Shown: one piece after another, positions 13,735 through 26,900 of the stretch
Layout of the letters: every line of letters begins with the position of its first letter
Numbering within the stretch: the stretch's first letter is position 1
From: Microvelia longipes
Taxonomy: Eukaryota > Arthropoda > Insecta > Hemiptera > Veliidae
Length of the DNA: 64,000 bases
NCBI GenBank assembly: GCA_018340805.1
Contig: JACMZG010001914.1
Span: 24,091,353 to 24,155,352, forward strand
Direction of reading: 5' to 3'
Made by a program: the position numbers and the translations under genes
Notes under the pieces: model-generated
The model's database searches: none
What the model was told of the DNA's origin: nothing
The model's input: the letters and a program-made list of their open reading frames with translations, nothing else

Positions 13735-13805
<71 letters not shown>

Positions 13806-16800
13806 ATATATATATTATAACTGTGAATGATAACTCAATGTCTAAGGCTTTCTCGAAACTTGGCATATGATCAGATGTTAGGGAGGTTATAACAACAATT
13901 GATAATAAAACAACAACAATGCAGCCACAGGGAGCGAATCAGCTCGAGGGTCAATGGGCAAAGAAGCCTATATTTATTTTAATAATGTATTCTGATGTGG
14001 AATGGTAGGTGGCTGGATTATTCAGTAATTTCACTTGGACAAAGACTGTTTATACAGTAGAAGAGCATGAAGTACTGAGGCACTGGACTTCAGATCACAC
14101 TGATGTCTTCGTTAGTCTTGGAGGTTTCATTTTATTACACAGTGATATTATTATTAAATTAATTAAAAATATTTTTTTTTACCTCTGAGGTAATAGTTAT
14201 AGTTGTATTTTTATTAAATGTATCAACAATTTATGGTTCTTTAACCCTATTGATTGAGTGGTCTTGATTCCATCTCCCTTGTTCTTTTGTTTGGCATTAA
14301 ATTCCCTCTGCACAAGAACAAGGGATTTACCTGGATTCCCCATAAATATATGTCTGATATGTAATTGTGGGCATTGTTTAACTTCCAAGACTAATCTCAT
14401 TGGCTCCCTCACATACTTTTTCCCACACTGTCAACTGATAATAACTGTGTATTATACTATAGTAAATTAAGTATAATCTGTGAACTTAATACACTGCGTA
14501 TACATGGTAAATAATTTATTTGCCATTTGGTTGTATTTTTTTAGGTTTTGCTATGATAAACTATAGTTAAAGTAATCATGAGAATAAATTCTACAGCATA
14601 AAAATATCATGATTAAAGAATAGTATATTATACTACTAGGCTGTGAAATGTTTTTTTTACTAAAGCAGCTATTAAAAGGGATAAAAGTGTATCCTTACAT
14701 AATTATTTATGTAATAAATAATTTTGTTTTAATACAACAAATATATCTGAGGTTTTTATTGAATCATAAAAGTTAAGTCAGAGTCTGAATGGGTGATTGC
14801 TAGGAATAAAACTAATGTATTTACTATCTAAGGATGAACGAAACGAGTTTGATGGTAGCCATAGAATAATACTATATATAGAAGGAGCACTACTGATAAC
14901 ACGAAAGGCGGTTCACTAGTGATCTTAAGTAATGCTACCACCCTAACAATATACAATTTTTTTTTATAAAAAAGTTGGCAATACTTCCCGTTGCTGAATT
15001 ATTATGTTCTATTATTAATTAATGATTCATTATTCATAAAATACTAATAAAAATATCGGTGCATTACAATATTTTAAGCATTTTAAATTGTAGTTTAATG
15101 TTTTTAATTAAAATTATATTAAAAGTAGTCCTCGTCAACTAAATGTAGATTTTTGTAATCCGCCACCCTCTTGCTATCTAAGACTGGTTTTATTAAATAC
15201 TCAGCAGGTGTTTCAAGTTATTATATTTGTTCTTTACAATCTTTCTTTATTAATAGATATTTATGACACATATTTAAAATAATGTTTTGTTGTTAGTGTG
15301 GTACCCCTACTTAAGTGCACCAGTCAACTGACTTTCGTGTTATCAGTGGAATTACATTGTGTTTACGGTCCTGTGCTCCTTCTATATATAGTATTATTCT
15401 AAGATTTCTATATTCTGAGGACAAGAGAAGGGAGTCCGAAGTGGTGAGATTTCACCGTACCTGATTTTTCCTTTCCCTCATTTATACCATTGGTATATAG
15501 GAAAAGTATTGTGTTTGCAAAAAAAATCGGAAACCGGGATGTCACTGGAATAATCTGTTTCAGGATGTTTTCACAAAGTTGTCTGCCTGTGTGTATGTGA
15601 GTCTGTTATCATTGTAGCTCCCAGTGTATTTATGTTAGAGACTTGAAACTTGATACAAAAATTAGTCTATAGGTGTGGTTGTGCTATCCGGAAAATATTT
15701 TTTTTTATAAAGTCGTGAACCCGCAGAAATGACTCTAAAAATTTTGATAACTCATAAAATTTGAGATTTGGCAGGCATGTAGTTGTGTATAAGACTAATA
15801 TATGTGCTATATTTCATCTCATTATCAGTATTAGTTTAATTGTTATCAAATGACTTGTTTACATTTTTAAAATTTTAAAAAATAAAAAAATAATCCGATT
15901 GAGTTGAAATTTGGTACAAGTGTACCTTTACATAATAAATAAGTGCACCAAGTTTTGTTTCAATGAGACAAGTATATCCATGATTTTTGTTGGATCATAA
16001 AATTAAACAGGATCGAGGGTTGCCTGTGACTGGATGTGTGACTGCTGGGAATGAAAGGAATAAATTTACAATCTGAGAATGAACAAAACAAGTCCGGAGA
16101 TGAGTTGTAGTATACGAGCAAAGCGAGTTCAAAGATGAGCGTAGTGAATTCCATATGATGAGGAAAAGTTCCGAGGTACACATTACCTGATTTTTTCTTA
16201 TAAGAATTGTTTGATTTTATTTTTCAGTTTGTATTTTCAATCGTAGCATCTACAATTCCAGTGCCTTCAGGTAGTTTTATACCAGTGTTTAAAATAGGGG
16301 CTGCACTGGGGAGAATGATAGGGGAATTGATGCATGTTGTTTTCCCTAATGGTATAAGGCATAGTACATTCATTACACCTATTATTCCAGGTAAATATTT
16401 TGTTTTGTTTAAATTCTAAAGTGTTAAGCATATATTAATGAAACTAATGGTAATAACAGAGAAAGAAGTCTCTCCACAAAAATATATTCTACCTTTGAAA
16501 TCTGATTCAAAGGTATGAGTCTGTAAGACTCATCTATCACCCTCTTCTAAAATTCAACGGCTAGCACTAAATGATGTCCTCTTGTTAGGTTGAAAGCGCT
16601 TTGCTATAAAGAAATATATTTTGGTGGAGAGACTTCTTCCTCTTTTATTAAGATGAACTCCAGTAACGCTCACCTTAGTTCTCAATCTTATGGTACTTTC
16701 TTGTGTAAAGGGCACTTCTTTTTGGAGCTGCATTTAACTTTGGGTGTCACATGCAACAAAATAGAAAAAAATAAGTTTAAAGGAATACTTTTATCGGGCT

Positions 16801-19800
16801 TTTTTGGGTGTAAAAACCAAGACAAGACATTTTGCCCCTTGCATATTTTTTTCAAGTGCCTTAAGGGTAAAAAAGGACGTTTAAACTTAAAATTGAAGCT
16901 TAAGTATTGACATTAGAAATAATTTGCCAACTTAATGCCAATTTTTTTTGCTCAAAAAATCTAGCAACGTTAGTGACTATAAATACCTTAAAATGAGGGT
17001 AAGGTAATTACATGCGTGTAGACAAATATTTATATACAACAACAAATATTTATATACATTATAAAAATGTAAGAACAAAAAAAAATTTAAAATTATAATT
17101 TAAAGTATGAATTGATTTACCTTACCCTCATTTTAAGGTATTTATAGTCACTGATGCTGCTAGATTTTTTGAGCAAAAAAAAATAAAATTTATAACAATA
17201 AATATAAATAATAATAACAATAAATATTTTTGCAGGAGGTTATGCTACAGTAGGGGCTGCGGCATTTTCAGGAGCAGTAACCCACACCATATCAGTTTCA
17301 GTTATTGTATTCGAGATGACAGGACAGATAACTCACATCATACCAATAATGATAGCAGTATTAATTGCAAACGCTATTGCATCGTTTTTACAACCATCGC
17401 TTTATGATAGTATTATACTTATTAAGAAATTACCTTATCTACCTGATTTACTTCCACAAAGTTCAGGTAATGTATTATTTAAAGTAAGCAAAGTTTATTG
17501 TGACATATCAAATTAGGCCTAAAATGAGGATGCTCATTATTTTGGTACAGTTTACATCTAACTTGTGGTGTACTTCTGAAAAATTTGGGAACGGGGTACC
17601 TCGGGTCTTTTCCTCACCTTATTAGATTCTCTATGCTCATTCTCACTGCACAAATTTACACATACTTACAAATTTCATTACATTAGTTTAATTTTTATCA
17701 AATAACTTGTATACATTTTTTTTTTTTACTTTTCCTTTTCCTCATTTATACTGTGGGTATTTAGGAAAAGTATTGTGTTTACAAAACAAATCCAAAACTG
17801 GGATAAAACCGGAATTATCTGTTTTAGGTGTTTTTAAGGCCTCCTGAGTGGTTTTCTCAAAGTTGTCTGTCTGTATGTGTGTGTGTCTGTTATCATAGTA
17901 GCTCCTAGTGCATTTATGCTAGAGAGTTAAAACTTAATCCAAAAACCAGTCTACTGCTGTAGTTGTGCTATTTGGAAAATAATTTGTTTATGACGTCATT
18001 AACCCGCAATAATGACCCAGTGAAAATTTTGATAAATCATAAAACGCAAAACAATTATGCGATCAGATTGAGATTTGGAACCCATGTAGCCTTGTATAAG
18101 ACTAACATACTTGCCAAGTTTAATTTCATTATCAGCATTAGTTCAATTTTTATCGAATGACTTGTGTACGTTTTTTAAAAAATCAGAAAATGATTCAATT
18201 GAGTTAAAATTTAGTACAAGTGTATACCTTTACTTAATAAATAAGTACACAATGTTTCGTTTCAATACGACAAGTATATTCTTAACTTTTGTTGGATCAT
18301 AAAAGGTAAGTAGCATTGAGCATGGTCAGAGCTGTATAGGTGACCGTTGAGAATAAAACGGATGCATTTACTATTTCAGGACAAGCAAAGCAAGTCCAAA
18401 GACATGTTGCAGTATACATTTGGCAAATTGTATATTCTGAGGACGAGCGAAGTGATGAGAAAAAGTTATGAGGTACCCCGTACCTGATTTGTTATGTTGA
18501 AATTAATAATTGGAAAAGTATAGTTACCCTATACTATTCGACCAGTACAATTTAGGTCTATATTGGGAAACATAAATTTAAAAATATTAAAATAAATAAG
18601 ATTGTGGAGGAATTAATAAAAAATTATCTATTTTTATGCATTAATATTTTTTTAGGAATTTACAATGTACATGTTGAAGATTTTATGGTAAGAGATGTTT
18701 GTTACATTTGGAATAATATGACTTATAGAGAACTAAAGAATATTCTCAAAGAAAATAAGAGTTTACGGAGTTTCCCACTTGTTGATAACCCAGGTGAGAT
18801 AATTTTTTTTAATTTGAAATATATTTGTAATTTAAAAATGTAAGTAGGTCCTATTAATAAAATAAATAAAAAATTAAAACACGTTAATTCTTTGTTTTTA
18901 AGATGTAAATGTCATAGTACCTACACGGTCAACAAAATATTGAAAAACAGTATGGTGTTTGAATTATTGTTTCTCTTTCCTTACTATAATAATTTATTAA
19001 ATTATTTTTTGTCACTAATTAAAATTAAACATAACATTTGAAACAATAATAATCTTTTGCACATTTTTCTACCATAAGTAAATAAAATAGAGTATGTTTC
19101 TATGCAGCAAAAGAAACATTGCTGACTCAAGCTAGTAATTACCTGAATTGACTCTGCCTCTGCAGGCTATACCCATTTTTACTGACAAGGGAAAGTCAAG
19201 ACAGGCAATGGTAATTTACCAGCTGGTAAATGGCTTTTACTGGCTGGTTAAATTGTATAAATGATAAATTACCAGCCTCGGCTGGTAATTTCCATAGTCT
19301 GTTTTCCCCTCAGGATTTCTTTTATAAAACTCATATGCAAAATTCCATTTTACTACCTAGCAGCATAATATAATATTTCATAAATGAGTCATTTATTTCA
19401 TGGATTGTTTGAGCAGATATCTTTTTCTCAATCAAATAAAAAAATATTAATTTACTATATCTAATTAATTAATAATTAAACTAATATTTCAGAAGACCTA
19501 AATCTTCAAGCAAATAATTTATTTTTTGCTATTTAATTTTAGGGATAAGTATTTAGAAAGCTAAGTTTTGATTGTTGTAATTATAATTTATATGATTATT
19601 GTTTTAATTATTATATTGTATTATTTCAGAATCGATGATATTGTATGGATCAATTCAAAGATTGGAGTTGATTAAAATATTGGATAAACATATTGGTAGA
19701 GAGAGAAGACTTGAAGTAGCTGCTAAAAGACAAAAAGAAGCTCAAGAAAGGTTGAATATTTATAAACCATTTTTAATTTATTAGCCATTTTTTGTTTATT

Positions 19801-22800
19801 TATTTTACTTAAAACTAATCGATTTACTGCCCTTAGCATATTTATTATTTATTTATTTTACTTAAAACTAATCGATTTACTACCCTTAGCATATTTTTTT
19901 GTTTTTTTTTTTTTTACTTAAAACTAATCGATTTACTGCCTTAGCATATTTATTATTTATTTATTTTACTTAAAACTAATCAATTTACTACCCTTAGCAT
20001 ATTTTTGTTTATTTATTACTTAAAACTAATCGATTTACTACCTTTATTTTTTATTTATTTATTTTACTTAAAACTAATCGATTTACTGCCCTTAGCATAT
20101 TTATTATTTATTTATTTTACTTAAAACTAATCGATTTACTGCCCTTAGCATATTTTTTTGTTTATTTATTTTACTTAAAACTAATCGATTTACTACCCTT
20201 AGCATATTTTTTTAATTTATTTATTTTATTAAAACTAATCAAATTTACTACCCTTAGCATATTTATTTATTTATTTTTACTTAAAACTAATCGATTTACT
20301 ACCCTTAGCATATTTTTTTATTTATTTATTTTACTTAAAACTAATCAATTTACTACCCTTAGCATATTTATTATTTATTTATTTTACTTAAAACTAATCG
20401 ATTTACTACCCTTAGCATATTTTATTTATTTATATTACTTAAAACTAATCAATTTACTACCCTTAAGCATATTTATTATTTATTTATTTTACTTAAAACT
20501 AATCGATTTACTACGCTTAGCATGTTTTGTATATGGAATAATTCAATTTTTATTAAGACTGCCAAACAGATTTTCATCAAAGATAAATCAGCTGGATTAA
20601 ATATGCTGTAATTTAAACATCTTAGTACAGAATACTGTACTAATCAAATATATAGTTTCAGTACCTAAAATAAGAGTCAAAATTTGAATGACACTAAAAA
20701 TAGCTCTGCATAAATTTTAATTTAACAAATATAAGCAAATCATTGGCTGTAACTGCATAAGTTTAAAGTTCTTAAGTTAAAGTTAAACAGAAATATTATA
20801 AAAAAAAACAGTTTCAAAGAGATAATAAAGAAGAAATCTTCAGTCTTTTGACCTGAGCACTGATGGCAATTTGACCTGAGCACTTATGGCAATTTTATGG
20901 CCATATTATTGATGTCCGGGATTAGTTTGTTTTATTACTATGGTTTTTGCGTGGTATATCATCATAATAATAGTGGAATTTCTAAATGTTTTAGTAGAAA
21001 CTGATTTCTTATATACAATTATATATGTCAAACAATAGGGCCTGAACTAATTCTGATATTAATATAAAAGGCAAAGTCTTTTTGTTTGTCTTATAGAGTG
21101 GTATATGTGTACCAAGTTCACAACCAATAAGTTTTTGATTTAATTTGTAATGAGTTATTTTTGTAGGATATTTCATACACTATAGGCTCTGTACGTATAT
21201 AAGAATAAAGTGTTTTTAAAACAAAATATGTGGTACAGAGTCCATCACTACTTTGGACTCGCTTTGCTGGTTCTCACAATATCATGATTATCAAAATCTT
21301 ACAGTGGTATTACTAAGGTTTTGGTTTGCTTGAGAATTAAATGGTTTATCAAAGTCTAGGGTGATATGATTCTGACTCCCTTGGGCTCAAACTATGAATC
21401 AAGTTGGTTATCCAAAGTCTAGGGTGTTATGACTTTCGCTTGTTGTCAGAATGTCATGAATATCCAACACTTAAGTTGGTATTAGTCGCACCAAAAAAAT
21501 ATATATTCACCAACAACGTAAATACTAAATGTTGAATCGTTATCTTATAGTGTGTTTTGCTATCTGAAATATGTTAAATGTCAAAAAACAGTTAAAAAAA
21601 ATGTAACACTGGATTTTTAGGGTGTATAAAATACTTTTCCTAATACCTACGGCAGTAAGCGAGTAAGAGTAAAAATGTATAAGAGCTTCTACTTACATAC
21701 ACAAAAACACACAAATATGTCTTGTCTGTTTGAGAACTTGCAACAGACTTAAAAAGTATTTTTCAAGCTGTAATTTGGTCTTCCAGTGGTGACACCCTCA
21801 GTGTTGATGAAGAATAATTGATTTTTTTAAATGTTTTGGTTAAATTTCTGCAATTCATGGACCGTATTATTTTATTAAATAACTTTTTAAGCACACTAAG
21901 TAATAGACTATGAAGCTACTGTATTAGAAATTAATATGTAATTAAAACTATGTAAGGTAATTTTGTGCTCAGTGGGTTTGTATATCAATGGGTAATTAAA
22001 TATCCTTTTTAAATTATTTTGTTCAATAGAGTGAGAGAAGAGATGGAAAGAAAGAAGAAAGAGAGTGAGAAGATGTACGCTGCAACCGGAAGGAGACCGT
22101 CCAGGTTTGAAGTAACTCCAGTACCTGATGTATTGAAACTTAAACAACAATCAACTAATGATCTCAACTCTTCATTATTACAGGTAGATTAGACCCTTTG
22201 AGAAATAACATTACCATACAAATTAAATAATTGGTAGATTATTGGATTATACAAATGATAGAGTGATAGGAAGATAATTGTGTCATACAAATGCTGAAGT
22301 AGTGAGTAGAGTATCAGATATTAAAAATGATGTAGTGCTTGGAACAGTATTGGCTCATACAAATGATGCAGTGTTAGGAAGATCACTGGTTCATACAAAT
22401 GATGAAGTAATGGGTTGAAGATTGAATTGCACAAATGATAGAGTGATAGGAAGACTCACTGGGTCATATAAATGATGAAGTAATGTGTGGAAGATTAGAT
22501 TGTACAAATGATAGAGTGACAGGAAGATCACTGGGTCCTACAAATGATGGTGTAATTCGAAGATTATTGGTTACAAATAATAAAGTGATTGGTAGATTAT
22601 TGGCTCATATAAATGACTGAGAGTGTTTAATGTGCCAGTTTTACTTAAAGATGTCACTTCCTGAAAAAAAAAACCACTGAACAAATTCAAGTCTTTTTCA
22701 TTATAATTGAGATCAATCAATGTTCTAATTTGACAAATAATATTTTCACTTTAACTTTGTCTTATTATTGCTGTTATGATTGTCTAAGTCCACACTGACA

Positions 22801-23887
22801 AATCTTGCATAGATTAAAAGGAACTTTTTCTTTTGAAACTCACAGAATTAAAAAACCTCTATAAGATCTACCCAATCTTTAAATGTAATGTCTTCTAATT
22901 TGTGACATTTTAAACTGTTTATTTTATTTTATTGCTGTTTTTCTTGATATGTTTTACAGCCACAATTCCACCCAGTATTTGGATCTCAACCCAAGAAATC
23001 AATATTGAAGAAAACAAATTCATTCACATTAAGGAACTTCAGTCCTTTACACACTCCTACTGTTACTCCATACACTACTGTTACTGGAGCTGAAAGCAGG
23101 TAACATATTTTCTACACATCAGAGAAAATATTATTTATCTACTCATAGCAGACAAATAATAAGTCATTACTATACCATGTATTAGCAGCAAAGTAGTATT
23201 TCTCTGTTCTGTCAAAATTAAGCAGTCTGGGGAACTATTCCTTGCCTAAGGAGATAAAGTAACCTTTTAATTCCTTGCCTAAAGAGATAAAGTAACCTTT
23301 AAATTCTTTGCCTAAGGAGATAAAGTAACCTTTAAATTCCTTGCCTAAGGAGATAAAGTAACCTTTAAATTCTTTGCCTAAGGAGATAAAGTTATCTTTA
23401 AATTCCTTGCCTAAGGAGATAAAGTAACCTTTAAAATAACTGGATTTAATCATGAAACTCCAAAGGCAGCTAAATAATCTTAATTCTGTCCCTGATTGCG
23501 TTTTTATGTTTTTTCAAGTATACAATGTTCCATGATAAAATTGTTTATATTTTATAAAATGATGATTTAATTAATCATTTAATTTTAATACATTATTTAA
23601 ATAATGGGTATTGGGTACCTCGGAATTTTTCCTTACCACTTTGGATTCTTTACGCTCATTTTCTCTACTTTAGACTTGCTTTGCTAATCATCAGAATATA
23701 TAGGTCACCAAATTTATATTGCAAAAAGTCTTCAGACTCGCTTAGCTTATCCTAAGACAGGAAATATATTTGTTTTGTTTCATCTTGGCACAGTCCTTGC
23801 TCGATGCTGCTTAACTTTTATGACTATACACAACTTTCATCTCTAGCATAAACACACTGGGAGATAATGATGCGTGAATACAACAGG

Positions 23888-23943
<56 letters not shown>

Positions 23944-26900
23944 GATAGACAACTTTATGAAAACCACATAGGAGTTTTTAAAACACCTGAAACGGATAAT
24001 TCAGGTGACATCCTGGTTTTGGATTTTTTTTGTTTAAGATTGTTTTTTGTTTGTTTTGTTTTTTGTTAATCCTGGTTTTTAATTTTTTTGTTAATTTATA
24101 CCGAAGGTATTCAGGAAAAGTATTATTAAATATCATGATTTATAAATTTAATATCAAATGGTTTATATTGATTTTCTTAATTAATTTGAAAATTGATTTT
24201 ATAAAATTAACTATTTTTCAATATATTTATATTTTTTTTATATTTATATAAAATGTGGACAGTGAGAGTAGATAATTGCTGTAGACAACCTGACAGGAAA
24301 GAACTATGAACTAACACTCTCTGCCTCTATTTGGATATAAAAGTCTAGATGCATTATTTTTGCAAGGATTATCCTAAAAACACATTGAATGGTTTTAACA
24401 AAACAACACAAGAATTGACACAATATAACTGTGTGAGAGACACTTAAGAAATGTAACAAGCAAAATACAATGCTACATCTGGGAACTGTTCCATCATTTG
24501 ACATTCGTCATCATTGATGGCTTGACATAATGTCATGTCTCACTCTGTTTCGTTACGTCTAACTCATCAGGGCGCTGACAGAGCCTGAACTTGTTACATT
24601 TCCTAGGTGTCTCTCGCACAGTTATATTGTATCAACTATTCATGTTTTGTAAAACTCGGTAGTATCAAATGATAAACACAAGAATAGTTTTAAAAATACA
24701 AATAAAACTATACTGATGGACATACTGGTCTATAATCTTGATATACTCACATTTTTTTAAAGATGATTTTAATACTTCTTTTATTATTTTCCAGAATAAG
24801 AATGGCATTTGAAGCGATATTCCAAAAATCATCGCAACTTAAAGATGTTGATCCGACACCAGGTCCAGGCAGTGATCAGACTAATATCATGCTGTCTTAC
24901 CCGACTTCTCCAGCTTCTTCGCTTCCAGCTAGCCCTGGACCAAACAAGAAAGTTCAACTTGTAAGTGCAAAATATTCGTATGTGTGTATGAGGATATGGA
25001 TATCCACATTTCTTGTACAAACAATACAAAAATCAAGTGTTATGAGAGAAAGCACTGATTCGATTTTAAGGTTACTCCAGCATGGTGTATCAAAATGGCA
25101 TAACTTTAAACAAAAATTATAAAGCATATTTGTGATATAAGAAGTGTTTTAATGATGTTTAGAAATTTTCTAAATAGAAAGAGATCTCAACCACATCTGA
25201 GGTTAGCACAGCTCTTGAGATATATGGATGGATGTGCACACTTCTTATAAACACTCTTAAGCTGTTCAATGTCTCTGAACTCAACTCAACTCTTCAAATG
25301 TCTGATCCCATTTTAATGCAACTTGGCACAAAATCAAGTTTTAAGAGATAAAGAACTGCAAAAAGTCTTCAGACTTGCTTAGCTTATCCTAAGACAGGAA
25401 ATAAATTGGTTTTATTTCATCTTGGCACAGTCCATGCTCGATGCTGCTTAACTTTTAGGGTCAATGCTGGCATGTTTTTAGGGTTAATCCCACATGATAT
25501 ATCAAAATGGCATCACTTCAAACATGGCTTATATATGGCTACATGCATGCCAATTCTCGAATTGATCCTAACATTTGTCTGCGATTTATGATTTTTTGAA
25601 ATTTTTGCTGTCATTACTATTATTGATGTCATAAAAAATATTTTTCGTATAGCACTACTACACCTGTAAACGGATTTTATACAAAGTTTCAACTCTCAGC
25701 TAAATACATCTGGGAGCTACAATGATAACAGACACATCACACACAGACAAACTTTGTAAAAACCACTTAAAAGGCCATGCCATGTCCATGTCAGGTGACA
25801 TCCAAGTTTCGGATTTTTTTGCAAACACAATATTTTTCCTATATAGCTATGGTATAAATGAGGAAAAGTAAAATAATATTGCATTGATGAAAAGTGTTTC
25901 TAATTGTCTTGAAGAATCTAAGTACCCAAGAGGCCTCAATTACACTTGTGGCTAGCATAGTTTTTTAAATATTTATATGAATGGACGTACTTTAGCTTAA
26001 GTAATATTATATGCTCCTATTGGTAGAGAAGCCTTGCTCCTTTTAAATATTTATATGAATGGACCATACAGGAACATATACTAATCAGTGGAATGGACGT
26101 ACTTTAGCTTAAGTAAATTATATCTCTATGGTAGAGAAGCCTGCTCCATTATTGGCTGCTTGTTTTTATAAAGAAATTTCTTTAATTTTTAAGAGATTAA
26201 TGGCTGATCTATTAAGTAGGACCCAGGTACATTGTAACTGTACTATTCTGTGGGGGAGCAAAGCCTGTCTAAAGCAATAAGCAAAGAAATAACAAGAGCA
26301 ACGCAAAGCAGGTTGTTTTCTTAAAACAATTTCTAAATCTATTTATATTTGGACCACCTTATGCTTGAATTACAGTTCTCTGAATCTTACGCTATTTTTT
26401 TTTCTTTCTAATGTTACAGCCTCGAGAAAGAGTCATAGACATGTCAGTTGAAGATCAAAAACTCTGGGAAGAGGAAGAAATGGGACAAAGAGTTTCATTT
26501 AAAGACTGTCTCATTGATCCAGCTCCCTTCCAGCTAGTCGGCAGAACTTCATTACTTAAAGTCCACTCAATTTTCTCATTAGTTGGAGTCAATCATGCCT
26601 ATGTTACAGCCATCGGTAAATTAATCGGTATCGTTGGACTTAAAGAGGTAATTTATTTATTTGTAAGCTGAATCATATCATGTAGAGTATGAAAATATTG
26701 AGAGAAGAGAGAAACACTTTATTTAGAAAAATTTACATTATAAAGAGAGCTGTCCTTCTTTAAAAGATTGCTGAAACACACAGTACACTTAAACTATCTT
26801 AAAGACAATTCCACCAGATTAATAATTATCAAATTATTAATTTATACATAATTATATTAAATCATGTAAATACATTTAAGTTTTAAATTTTACATATATA

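Noticed and set aside
19795..20525. CRISPR array
   Set aside because: Units are contiguous without unique spacers and lie in a eukaryotic intron; it is a minisatellite.
23235..23453. 72-codon minus-strand repeat protein ([11 protein letters not shown] units)
   Set aside because: It is a by-product of a 36-bp intronic minisatellite whose unit length is divisible by three; no start context or expression signal.
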